From an uncultured Acidobacteriota bacterium (GTDB taxonomy: Bacteria; Acidobacteriota; Blastocatellia; Pyrinomonadales; Pyrinomonadaceae): 6,155 nucleotides of DNA. The stretch covers positions 1 through 6,155 of the forward strand of contig CAMLKY010000134.1 of the NCBI GenBank assembly GCA_946480545.1. The letters are read 5' to 3'. Positions within the stretch are counted from its first letter, which is position 1. Every line of letters starts with the position of its first letter. The translations under genes were made by a program, and so were the position numbers. This document shows positions 1 to 5,897 of this stretch, one piece after another. Below the pieces are notes generated by a model. It worked only from the letters and a program-made list of their open reading frames with translations, was not told the origin of the DNA and made no database searches.

Positions 1-1063
1 CGCCGGTGACGAAATCGCCGAAGACGTATTGGCCAGCCAGGCTGGCGTCCGCGGTGCCGCGGTAGACATAGCCGCCGATGACGGTGCCGCCGACGTTGCG
101 GTCGTAGTCGAACAGCGGCTCGGTCAGGTTGGGCGGCGTCGGGTCGCCGATGCCGGGTGTGGCGATCGTGCCCTCGCGCACGCGCCAGCCGTAGTTGGCA
201 CCACCCGTGATTATGTCGACCTCTTCGATCGATCCCTGCCCGACATCGGCTGCCCAGAGAGTCCCATTGGCTTTATCGAAGGACCATCGCCACGGATTCC
301 GCATGCCGATCGACCAGATCTCGCGGCACGTGTTACCCGAGGTGGTGCTGCCGTTGGGACACATGGCAGTGTTCGCACCGGTGAATGGATTATCCGGCGG
401 GATCGAGTACTGGTCCGCTGAGCCAACCGGCGGGTTGGGATCGATGCGGAGCATCTTGCCCAGAAGAAGCGATCTGTTCTGCGCTCGGTTCCCCGGATCA
501 TTCCCCGAGCCGCCGTCTCCCATACCGATGTAAAGCAGATGACGATCCGCCGGCGTCACGCCGAACTCGACCATTCCACCGTTATGATTTGTAAACGGCT
601 GGGGGATGATCAGCAGGATGCGCTCGCTGTTGAAATCGCCCTGGTTCGGATTGCCGGTCATCGTCCTGTACTCAGCGATAACCGTGGCTCCATCGCCAGC
701 CCTCGTGTAGTTAACATAGAACTTGCCGCTCGTATCGAAGTCCGGGGCAAGGGTCATCCCGAGCAGACCGCGTTCATCGCCCAGTCCGCCGAGAACCGGG
801 ATTCGCGAGGCGAGATTTATAAAATCGGTCGGCGTGCGCGAGCCCGGCTGCAAGAGTCGGATAAGCCCCGTCTGCTGGACGATGAATGTCTTACGACCCG
901 CTCCTGGCCCGTCATCGCGATAAAGTATCGGACGATCGAGGCCCGAGACGAACTGCTGAAGCCGTATCGTGTATGGAGCCGGCACGCCCTGAGCAAAGAT
1001 ACCGTAAACAAAAAAGCCGGCGATAAACACAGTGGTCGCCAGCCGCATGAAAAGCTTGTTCAT
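1..1063 (-). CDS. PQQ-dependent sugar dehydrogenase (glucose/sorbosone dehydrogenase family), 3' end cut by window
   Basis: Reading the minus strand from ATG at 1063 gives 354 uninterrupted codons to the window edge, with no stop, so the C-terminus is missing. Residues 1-24 form a signal peptide (hydrophobic core TVFIAGFFVYGIFA, likely cut before Q25), which implies export. The rest matches the six-bladed propeller of the GSDH/YliI-type soluble PQQ enzymes, which oxidise aldose sugars using PQQ and calcium. Visible landmarks are ERGLLGMTLAPDF (97-109), NHNGG (159-163, holding the presumed catalytic His160), YIGMGDGGSGNDPGN (178-192, the calcium/PQQ loop), LGKMLRIDPNPP (201-212), REIWSIGMRNPWRWSFD (247-263, with the conserved Arg of RNPWR) and ADVGQGSIEEVD (272-283). 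A G-run (GGGGGG) sits 3 nt before the ATG; a second in-frame ATG at 1048 is possible but would shorten the signal peptide's n-region. The family is near certain; the sugar substrate cannot be told. Confidence 0.94.
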   Translation of the reverse strand, partial: MNKLFMRLATTVFIAGFFVYGIFAQGVPAPYTIRLQQFVSGLDRPILYRDDGPGAGRKTFIVQQTGLIRLLQPGSRTPTDFINLASRIPVLGGLGDERGLLGMTLAPDFDTSGKFYVNYTRAGDGATVIAEYRTMTGNPNQGDFNSERILLIIPQPFTNHNGGMVEFGVTPADRHLLYIGMGDGGSGNDPGNRAQNRSLLLGKMLRIDPNPPVGSADQYSIPPDNPFTGANTAMCPNGSTTSGNTCREIWSIGMRNPWRWSFDKANGTLWAADVGQGSIEEVDIITGGANYGWRVREGTIATPGIGDPTPPNLTEPLFDYDRNVGGTVIGGYVYRGTADASLAGQYVFGDFVTG

Positions 1064-1177
1064 TTTCCCCCCAAAGATTTGAAGAATAGCCACAGTAAGA
1101 ACTGATAGAAAAAGTCCAAATGAGATAGGCGAACCTCAGTTCGTGGACAGCAATTAGTACCGGAAACTTTCTATTGA

Positions 1178-1208
1178 ATTGTACACCACGGGCCGTCGGC
1201 GTTTGCAA
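1178..1208 (-). promoter_or_regulatory. Candidate sigma-70-like promoter upstream of the sugar dehydrogenase gene
   Basis: On the minus strand TTGCAA (1208-1203) is followed after 19 nt by TACAAT (1183-1178), five of six matches to the -10 consensus. It lies between the palindromic repeat and the dehydrogenase start and would leave a leader of about 110 nt. The spacer is longer than the usual 16-18 nt and the -35 is only a partial match, so this is a weak suggestion. Confidence 0.22.
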
Positions 1209-1220
1209 CCAATTTCCCCC

Positions 1221-1284
1221 TTGGCGGGCTTGGCGAGCTTCGCGTGAGATAGGTTTCTCACGCAAAGCTTGCCAAGCCCGCAAA
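1221..1284. repeat. Palindromic intergenic element, copy A (29-bp arms, 6-nt loop)
   Basis: The arms 1221-1249 and 1256-1284 are reverse complements at 26 of 29 positions and flank the loop TAGGTT. As RNA this would be a long stable hairpin. It starts 7 nt after the tsaD stop codon on the minus strand and has no U-tract, so it is not a standard intrinsic terminator, though it could protect the tsaD mRNA 3' end. Its right half (1254-1285) matches 5926-5957 at 28 of 32 bases, and both copies are preceded by a C-run followed by TT. This marks it as one member of a dispersed REP-like family. It contains no convincing gene. Confidence 0.85.
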
Positions 1285-1291
1285 GTTCAAT

Positions 1292-2362
1292 TCACAACTT
1301 ATACCTGACTTTCTTACCTCTCAGACTTGCGTCCTCGTTCTCGAGATTCTGAAGACGCATCGTGACATCGGCGGTCATTTCGATTCCAGCTTTCTCGCCA
1401 TTCTTAAGATGAAAGTATCCCGCGGCAGCGATCATTGCGGCATTGTCGGTTGAAAGATGCCGCGACGGAAAATAGATCGGGATGCGAAGCTTATCGGCGA
1501 CCGCCTTACCGGCAGTCCGCAACGACGTGTTGCTCGCCACGCCACCGGCCACGATCAGCGTCCGCGCCTGGTATTCCTCTGCTTGCCGCTCGAGCATGTC
1601 GGCCAGTGATCCGACCACGTTAGCCTGAAAGCTCGCCGCGATGTCGCGGATGTTCTGCTGCGGTTCTCCGACTGCGGGTTGAATCTCATTCTCACGCAGA
1701 TAGCGCGACACGGCTGTCTTCAGTCCGCTAAAACTGAAATCCGGACGCCCGTCCGAGATCTTCGCACGAGGGAACTTTATTCGTCGTGCGTCGCCTGAGG
1801 CAGCGATCTTTTCAATCACAGGTCCGCCCGGGTATTCGAGCCCCAGCATCTTCGCGACCTTGTCGAATGCTTCGCCCGCGGCGTCATCACGAGTCCGCGA
1901 AACAACCTTATACTGCCCTGGCTCCGGAACATAGAAAAGATTCGTGTGCCCCCCGGAAACGATCAGAGCAAGTGCCGGATATTCGATCTCCGGGTTTTCG
2001 AAGATCACCGAAAAGACATGCCCCTCGATATGGTTCACCCCAACGATCGGGATCCCCAACCCAAACGCCAGGGCCTTCGCGTAGCAGACACCCACGAGCA
2101 ACGATCCGATCAATCCAGGCCCCTGAGTTACAGCGATAGCGTCAATGTCCTTGAGCTTCACACCTGCCTTATTTAGGGCCTCGGCGACGATCGGCTCTAT
2201 CTTCGCGAGGTGCTCGCGCGAAGCAAGCTCCGGCACGACACCGCCGTACGGCTTATGCATGTCGACCTGCGATGCGATGATAGACGACAGGATCTCATTC
2301 CCATCCCGAACCACCGCCGCTGCAGTCTCATCGCAAGAAGTTTCGATTCCGAGGATAAGCAC
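1292..2362 (-). CDS. tsaD: tRNA N6-adenosine threonylcarbamoyltransferase TsaD (Kae1/YgjD/OSGEP family)
   Basis: This 356-residue cytoplasmic enzyme transfers the threonylcarbamoyl group from TC-AMP to A37 of ANN-decoding tRNAs, in the t6A pathway with TsaB, TsaC and TsaE. The ASKHA-fold motifs are all present: [14 protein letters not shown] (4-17), [14 protein letters not shown] (38-51), [12 protein letters not shown] (80-91), the metal site HIEGH (His111 and His115, the same numbering as the E. coli protein), IVSGGHT (134-140), [15 protein letters not shown] (161-175), [10 protein letters not shown] (209-218), VAGGVASN (271-278) and STDNAAMIA (304-312, with metal ligand Asp306). The length is typical of the family. 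The start is GTG at 2362: an in-frame TAG lies directly before it and the conserved [10 protein letters not shown] begins at residue 4, so no earlier start is possible. No Shine-Dalgarno site is apparent. Other t6A genes are not in the window. A repeat lies on each side. Confidence 0.98.
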   Translation of the reverse strand: MLILGIETSCDETAAAVVRDGNEILSSIIASQVDMHKPYGGVVPELASREHLAKIEPIVAEALNKAGVKLKDIDAIAVTQGPGLIGSLLVGVCYAKALAFGLGIPIVGVNHIEGHVFSVIFENPEIEYPALALIVSGGHTNLFYVPEPGQYKVVSRTRDDAAGEAFDKVAKMLGLEYPGGPVIEKIAASGDARRIKFPRAKISDGRPDFSFSGLKTAVSRYLRENEIQPAVGEPQQNIRDIAASFQANVVGSLADMLERQAEEYQARTLIVAGGVASNTSLRTAGKAVADKLRIPIYFPSRHLSTDNAAMIAAAGYFHLKNGEKAGIEMTADVTMRLQNLENEDASLRGKKVRYKL

Positions 2363-2389
2363 CTAAGTAGTCTAAACGAGCGAGGCAGG

Positions 2390-2459
2390 ATTTTGGATTT
2401 TAGATTTTGGATTTTGGATTGGGGGTCACCGCCAAAATCCAAAATCTAAAATCCAAAAT
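2390..2459. repeat. Perfect 28-bp inverted repeat made of 7-bp tandem units
   Basis: The arms 2390-2417 and 2432-2459 are exact reverse complements around a 14-nt loop. Each arm is four heptamers: ATTTTGG, ATTTTAG, ATTTTGG, ATTTTGG; a degenerate fifth (ATTGGGG) follows at 2418-2424. It lies between the terminator of the 69-residue gene and the GTG start of tsaD, so the tsaD promoter must be inside it, next to it, or further upstream by read-through. Heptanucleotide short tandem repeats of this sort are known from filamentous cyanobacteria, and I recall similar AAATCCAAA-rich inverted repeats in other phyla. No function is established here. Confidence 0.9.
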
Positions 2460-2488
2460 AAAAAAAGACGCCGCTCTTTCGAGCGGCG
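2460..2488 (-). terminator. Intrinsic terminator of the 69-residue membrane protein gene
   Basis: Read on the minus strand, an 8-bp GC-rich stem (CGCCGCTC / GAGCGGCG, arms 2488-2481 and 2476-2469) closes a GAAA tetraloop and is followed by TC and a run of seven T (2466-2460). This is a textbook Rho-independent terminator. It sits about 90 nt after the TAG of the gene at 2580-2789 and is orientated to end that transcript. Its U-tract runs straight into the heptamer inverted repeat that ends at 2459. On the plus strand the stem lacks a following T-run, so it acts in one direction. Confidence 0.85.
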
Positions 2489-2521
2489 CCGTAAACGTCA
2501 TAAGACCAGGTCTAACGACAA

Positions 2522-2571
2522 ATTATTACAAATTCCCCCTTGTTCGTTCCCCCTTGTAAGCTTGTAATAAT
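2522..2571. repeat. Small inverted repeat enclosing a duplicated TTCCCCCTTGT
   Basis: ATTATTACAA (2522-2531) and TTGTAATAAT (2562-2571) are perfect 10-bp inverted arms. Inside them TTCCCCCTTGT occurs twice with a 14-nt period (2533-2543 and 2547-2557). The unit lies in the 3' untranslated region of the 69-residue gene, between its stop and its terminator. A similar AATTTCCCCCTTG string precedes the palindrome at 1221, so this may be a remnant of a dispersed repeat. It could also simply be a low-complexity leader hairpin. Confidence 0.5.
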
Positions 2572-2579
2572 CAAACCTT

Positions 2580-2789
2580 CTACCTGCTCGTCTGACGTTC
2601 GATGGAGGCCGGCGAATCAACATCGCCGTCGGTTAAAGCCGCGAGAGCTCCCGTAAAAAACAGGATCGCCGCGATAATCACAAAAGCCGCAACACTCGCC
2701 AGTGCCCAGTACACCCCGCGAAACGATTTCGCTGTGTCCTCCCGGACAAGGTGCTGTTCTCCGTGCGTTGTTATTACCTGTTTCGACAT
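2580..2789 (-). CDS. Small single-pass membrane protein of unknown function (69 aa)
   Basis: I do not recognise the family. The ATG at 2789 is preceded by CAGGAGA with a 9-nt spacer, a strong ribosome-binding site, and the reading frame ends with TAG at 2580 followed by a clear terminator, which together argue for a real gene. The protein has a polar N-terminus of about 26 residues (MSKQVITTHGEQHLVRED...), one hydrophobic helix at about 27-51 (YWALASVAAFVIIAAILFF), and a short acidic then basic tail (DGDVDSPASIERQTSR). The positive residues before the helix suggest an N-in orientation. It appears to be its own transcription unit, downstream of the broken DUF6766 gene on the same strand. Its layout resembles the 66-residue protein at 5683-5883. 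Confidence 0.78.
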   Translation of the reverse strand: MSKQVITTHGEQHLVREDTAKSFRGVYWALASVAAFVIIAAILFFTGALAALTDGDVDSPASIERQTSR

Positions 2790-2797
2790 TCTATTAA

Positions 2798-2804
2798 TCT
2801 CCTG
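2798..2804 (-). promoter_or_regulatory. Ribosome-binding site of the 69-residue gene
   Basis: CAGGAGA on the minus strand, with the AGGAG core 9 nt from the ATG at 2789. It fixes the start codon and is the strongest Shine-Dalgarno site among the minus-strand genes here. Confidence 0.8.
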
Positions 2805-2834
2805 AAAAACGGATGACCAAATGATTCCGCTTGT

Positions 2835-2860
2835 CTAGTTGGCAATGCCCGTGCCACTAG
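2835..2860. other. Imperfect stem-loop in the leader of the 69-residue gene
   Basis: CTAGTTGGCA (2835-2844) pairs with TGCCACTAG (2852-2860) with one bulged base and a 7-nt loop. It lies 46-71 nt upstream of the ATG at 2789, so it could be a leader structure or an operator. I see no recognised riboswitch. The remaining bases of 2806-2944 hold no gene. Confidence 0.35.
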
Positions 2861-2908
2861 CAAACGTCTGTGAAACCGATGTTTTACGTCTTGCAGCCGT
2901 GAATTCGA

Positions 2909-2934
2909 TACGGGATTCATGCATTGAATCCGTA
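2909..2934 (-). terminator. Stem-loop just past the DUF6766 stop, without a U-tract
   Basis: TACGGGATTCA (2909-2919) and TGAATCCGTA (2925-2934) form a 10-bp stem with one bulged G and a 5-nt loop. It begins 10 nt after the TGA of the rejoined DUF6766 reading frame. There is no T-run after it, so it may only mark a transcript 3' end or be a weak terminator. Its place agrees with the gene end at 2945 rather than at the premature stop at 3040. Confidence 0.35.
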
Positions 2935-2944
2935 CGAGATCAGA

Positions 2945-3597
2945 TCAGTCACGACTCGTTTCACTATGCGGTGCATCAACGGGTTTTGACTCGGGCGAAC
3001 CCTTCTGTCTGAGAAATATAGAAAGTACGACGAGGACTCCTATCGACAAAAACTCGCTCTGCCAATTCTGAAACGATTCGAACCAGAAAGCCGAGCTCTC
3101 CATATATTCGAGAGTGGTGAGCTGGTCTCGATCTGCTCCTCGTTATGCTTCGCCGCCCCTGAGATACCGTGAAGTACGAATGACGCGACGAAGAGCGCGA
3201 TAAGAGCCAGACTTAGAGAGTTCTCATAGACCTTTAATACAAAGCCACCCTTCCGGACCGGCCATGGAGCGTCTTTCGTCTGGTACTTTTTCGGAAGCAC
3301 ACGATCCACGCGTTCGACGGCGTCGATCCGTTTCGAATCCGAGGCGCCCTTCTGAAATAGAAACACGGTGAGGAGTATATAAGCCGCCATCTGGAGAAAC
3401 TCGCTCTCCCAATTCTCAAAGATCGCCTCCCAAAAATGCCCTTCGCCGAGATACTCGACGGCGCTGATCATCGCTTTGCCGTGCATCAGTTGGTCTTCGT
3501 TGTACTCGTACCATCCGGCGACGTATTGCCCGACGAGGGAGAATGCGAAAAGCCCGAAGAGTGTAAGTGAAAGTCCGTTCTCGCGAAGAAACCTCAT
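2945..3597 (-). pseudogene. DUF6766-type four-helix membrane protein, disrupted by a frameshift
   Basis: From ATG at 3597 the frame encodes a membrane protein with an internal duplication. Half one has RENGLSLTLFGLFAFSLVGQ (5-24), NEDQ (33-36), FENWESEFLQM (60-70), FLFQKGASDSK (79-89). Half two has YENSLSLALIALFVASF (124-140), NEEQ (152-155), then the frame drifts into unrelated residues and stops at 3040. The missing remainder continues in another frame from 3109 to TGA at 2945: EYMESSAFWFESFQNWQSEF, LSIGVLVVLSIFLRQKG, SPESKPVD. This matches the pattern I know from the uncharacterised DUF6766 family, normally about 210-220 residues with two similar halves. Only 23 nt separate NEEQ from EYM, against 33 nt in half one, which fits a 10-nt deletion. 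A start at 3726 would add 43 unconserved residues and is disfavoured. Function is unknown. Whether this is a true mutation or an assembly error cannot be decided here. Confidence 0.85.
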
Positions 3598-3703
3598 TCC
3601 ATTTCGGTTTACAACTCTTGTACCAAGCCGGGTTCGCCGTTTATCGAGCGATTGTCGTCGGAATATTGCAGTAAGTGATGAGGAGATGTTGGGAGGCAGA
3701 CAA

Positions 3704-3721
3704 TCGAACGTACGTGTTCGA
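3704..3721. promoter_or_regulatory. 18-bp dyad, possible operator in the divergent spacer
   Basis: TCGAAC (3704-3709) and GTTCGA (3716-3721) are perfect 6-bp inverted arms around GTACGT. The site lies 107 bp upstream of the DUF6766 start and 177 bp upstream of the peptidase start, in the 300-bp divergent spacer 3598-3897, which otherwise shows no gene or RNA. The half-sites resemble GAAC/GTTC operators of the LexA kind, but the 6-nt centre differs from the 4-nt spacing of the Bacillus/actinobacterial SOS box. No regulator is encoded nearby. Confidence 0.3.
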
Positions 3722-3835
3722 AACATTTAAGCGCGCCGACTCTTTACGCTTAATGCTCGTCTCTTCAACTGCGCGTGCCGGTGGAACGACACGCATTCGA
3801 GTTCTCTTAGGAGACAAAAGTCGACTCAGCCCAAG

Positions 3836-3865
3836 TTTAAAGAGTGCGTAGAAATTCGCTAAGAT
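3836..3865 (+). promoter_or_regulatory. Candidate promoter of the DUF885 peptidase gene
   Basis: TTTAAA (3836-3841) and TAAGAT (3860-3865) are each four of six matches to sigma-70 consensus boxes with an 18-nt spacer. They would give a leader of roughly 25 nt before the ATG at 3898. If real, this rules out the upstream GTG at 3844 as the start. The match is weak. Confidence 0.2.
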
Positions 3866-3897
3866 GTGATACCGATTCCGACCACTTCCGACAAATT

Positions 3898-5637
3898 ATG
3901 AGAACTCGAAGAACGATCCTGTTTGTTGCCGTAGTTCTGTTCGCGTTAGGAGATGCCCGATCTCAGCAGGGCGAGTCGCTCGCCGCGTTTCACGAGCCGC
4001 CGTCCCGCCTTCGGGGCGTGATCGAGAAATATGGTGAGGATTTCGGAAGCATCACTCGCTTCTACACCGCGCAGACATCGGGGCACCGGTTCACGCGTTT
4101 GCGTCAGCTATATACGGATTACAACGCGCTCCTATTGCGGTTGAATTTCGATACGCTTAATCACGACGAGAAGATCGATTACGCTCTGTTCCGAAACTAT
4201 CTGGATCACGAACTAAAGGAGCTCGCGCGCGAGCAGCGGCAGCTAGCCGAGATGGGCCCGGTCATTCCCTTTTCGCGGGTGATCAGCGATCTTGAGGACG
4301 CGCGCAGACGCCTCGAACCGGTCGACCCCGCGAAAACAGCCGCGATACTCACCGACCTGGCGAAACAGATCAGCGACACACAGGCGGCTCTCGAGAACGA
4401 CAGAAACAAGCCAAAGCGAACCGTGGCGTATCGTGCGGTGCGAACGCTTTCGAGCTTGCGGCTAACGCTTCGCAATTGGTACAGCTTTCACAACTCGTAC
4501 GACCCGACATTTACTTGGTGGAACGCCGAGCCATACAAGTCGGTCGATGATGCGTTTCAAAAATATTCGGAGTTTGTCGTTAATAAGCTCGTAGGTATCC
4601 GGCCCGACGACAAGACGACCATTATAGGTGACCCGATCGGGCGCGAAGCGCTGCTCGAGGAGCTGGCATTCGAGATGATCCCGTACACGCCCGAGGAGCT
4701 GGTTGAGATCGCGAACCGTGAATTCGCGTGGTGCGAGGCAGAAATGAAGAAGGCCTCGCGCGAGATGGGCTTCGGCGACGACTGGAAGCGAGCACTGGAG
4801 GCGGTGAAGCAGAAGTACGTCGAGCCCGGCAAACAGCCGCAACTCATTCGCGACCAGGCGATGGAGGCGATCGAGTATGTCGAGAAACATCAGCTCGTGA
4901 CCGTTCCAAAGCTCGCACGCGAATCGTGGCGTATGGAGATGATGTCGCCCGAGCGCCAATTGCAGAGCCCGTTCTTTCTCGGAGGCGAAACGATTCTTGT
5001 CTCGTATCCGACATCGACCATGACGCACGAACAGAAAATGATGTCGATGCGCGGCAACAACCCGCACTTCACGCATGCGGTAACGCATCACGAGCTTATC
5101 CCGGGCCATCATCTGCAAGGCTTCATGAACCGACGCTTTCGCCCGTATCGGATGCTGTTCCGAACGCCCTTTTGGACCGAAGGGTGGGCACTGTACTGGG
5201 AGTTCCTCCTTTGGGACCGCGGGTTCAATAAGACGCCCGAGGATCGTGTCGGCGCGCTTTTCTGGCGGATGCATCGATGCGCACGCATCATTTTTAGTCT
5301 GAGTTTCCATCTCGAGAAGATGTCTCCGCAGGAGGCCGTGGATTTTCTCGTCGAGAGGGTCGGCCATGAGCGCGATAACGCTTCTGCCGAAGTGCGCAGA
5401 TCGTTTGCCGGAGATTACGGGCCGCTCTACCAGATCGCGTACATGATGGGCGGGTTGCAATTCTATGACCTGCATCGCGAATTCGTCGGCGGGAAGAAAA
5501 TGTCTAACCGCGATTTCCACGACACCATCCTCAAAGAAGGACCGATACCGGTCGAGATGGTGCGAGCGATCCTGACGAAACAGAAGCTGTCGCACGAGCA
5601 TCGGCCGAGCTGGCGATTCTACGATCTATCCCGGTAG
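3898..5637 (+). CDS. Secreted DUF885 family putative zinc metallopeptidase
   Basis: The protein is 579 residues from ATG at 3898. That start gives a clean signal peptide: basic RTRR (2-5), core ILFVAVVLFALG (7-18), with cleavage around 20-23. A GTG at 3844 would bury this behind 18 polar residues. No lipobox cysteine is present, so a periplasmic or secreted protein is expected. The family is DUF885, thought to be gluzincin-like peptidases. The diagnostic motif THHELIPGHHLQGF lies at 396-409 (His398-Glu399, then Pro402-Gly403-His404-His405), followed by FWTEGWALYWE (425-435), whose Glu428 is the likely third zinc ligand. The HExxPGHH form, rather than HExxH, is normal for this family. The length is typical. 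The substrate is unknown, and peptidase activity is inferred from motifs only. No good Shine-Dalgarno precedes the ATG. A small membrane protein gene follows 45 nt downstream on the same strand and may be co-transcribed. Confidence 0.92.
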   Translation: MRTRRTILFVAVVLFALGDARSQQGESLAAFHEPPSRLRGVIEKYGEDFGSITRFYTAQTSGHRFTRLRQLYTDYNALLLRLNFDTLNHDEKIDYALFRNYLDHELKELAREQRQLAEMGPVIPFSRVISDLEDARRRLEPVDPAKTAAILTDLAKQISDTQAALENDRNKPKRTVAYRAVRTLSSLRLTLRNWYSFHNSYDPTFTWWNAEPYKSVDDAFQKYSEFVVNKLVGIRPDDKTTIIGDPIGREALLEELAFEMIPYTPEELVEIANREFAWCEAEMKKASREMGFGDDWKRALEAVKQKYVEPGKQPQLIRDQAMEAIEYVEKHQLVTVPKLARESWRMEMMSPERQLQSPFFLGGETILVSYPTSTMTHEQKMMSMRGNNPHFTHAVTHHELIPGHHLQGFMNRRFRPYRMLFRTPFWTEGWALYWEFLLWDRGFNKTPEDRVGALFWRMHRCARIIFSLSFHLEKMSPQEAVDFLVERVGHERDNASAEVRRSFAGDYGPLYQIAYMMGGLQFYDLHREFVGGKKMSNRDFHDTILKEGPIPVEMVRAILTKQKLSHEHRPSWRFYDLSR

Positions 5638-5670
5638 GCATACGAATTGCGAAACCTCATCTCCATCAGT

Positions 5671-5675
5671 GGAGG
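5671..5675 (+). promoter_or_regulatory. Ribosome-binding site of the 66-residue gene
   Basis: GGAGG lies 7 nt before the ATG at 5683. It selects that codon over the in-frame TTG at 5647, which has no such site. Confidence 0.8.
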
Positions 5676-5682
5676 TGTAAGG

Positions 5683-5883
5683 ATGGCGGACGTAGGTTAT
5701 GACAAAAGTATCGGAACGGAAGACCGCAGTGTAGTCGCGACTACAAAACTCTGGGCGATCGTGCTCGGGATCGTGTTCCTGCTCGGACTGGCGATGATAA
5801 TTTTCTTTTTCGTAAGCTCGAATACCCCCGACAGCGGTGGGACGGCCAGCGATAACACGGCGACGCGTCCGGCGGAACCGTGA
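5683..5883 (+). CDS. Small single-pass membrane protein of unknown function (66 aa)
   Basis: The ATG at 5683 has a GGAGG site 7 nt upstream; the TGA is at 5881-5883. The protein has a polar N-terminus (MADVGYDKSIGTEDRSVVAT), one hydrophobic helix at about 23-45 (LWAIVLGIVFLLGLAMIIFF) and a low-complexity polar tail rich in Thr, Ser, Asp and Pro. The lysine and arginine before the helix suggest the N-terminus faces the cytoplasm. I do not recognise a family. It begins 45 nt after the DUF885 gene, which makes an operon plausible, and it is followed 14 nt after its stop by a palindromic repeat. Length and layout resemble the 69-residue protein at 2580-2789, including a WA pair at the helix start and FF at its end, though the identity is too low to claim homology by eye. 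Confidence 0.78.
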   Translation: MADVGYDKSIGTEDRSVVATTKLWAIVLGIVFLLGLAMIIFFFVSSNTPDSGGTASDNTATRPAEP

Positions 5884-5897
5884 TTCGACGTCTTCCC

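Noticed and set aside
29..1105. Several plus-strand open frames, up to 188 codons
   Set aside because: They are antisense to the sugar dehydrogenase, whose minus-strand reading contains all family motifs over 354 codons.
912..1283. Minus-strand open frame of 123 codons across the tsaD-dehydrogenase spacer
   Set aside because: It overlaps the palindrome and the dehydrogenase start in a different frame, has no ribosome-binding site and shows no family motif.
1221..1284. Intrinsic terminator of tsaD
   Set aside because: The hairpin is long and stable, but no T-run follows on either strand, and a related copy elsewhere marks it as a dispersed repeat. A role in 3' end protection remains possible.
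2390..2459. CRISPR repeat or att site
   Set aside because: There are no regularly spaced unique spacers and no integrase. The structure is a single inverted repeat of heptamers.
3110..3132. Programmed ribosomal frameshift in the DUF6766 gene
   Set aside because: There is no slippery heptamer of the X-XXY-YYZ type at the junction, and the missing 10 nt relative to the first half points to a deletion.
3598..3726. N-terminal extension of the DUF6766 protein from 3726
   Set aside because: The 43 extra residues are basic and unlike the family, which in my recollection begins at the RFLRENGLSL segment.
3844..3897. Upstream GTG start for the DUF885 gene
   Set aside because: It would place 18 polar residues before a typical signal peptide. 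The ATG at 3898 gives the expected secreted N-terminus.
4462..5601. Long open frame (379 codons) on the minus strand
   Set aside because: It is antisense to the DUF885 gene, whose motifs are clear. The antisense product is rich in His, Arg and Leu with no recognisable motif, as expected of a codon-bias shadow.
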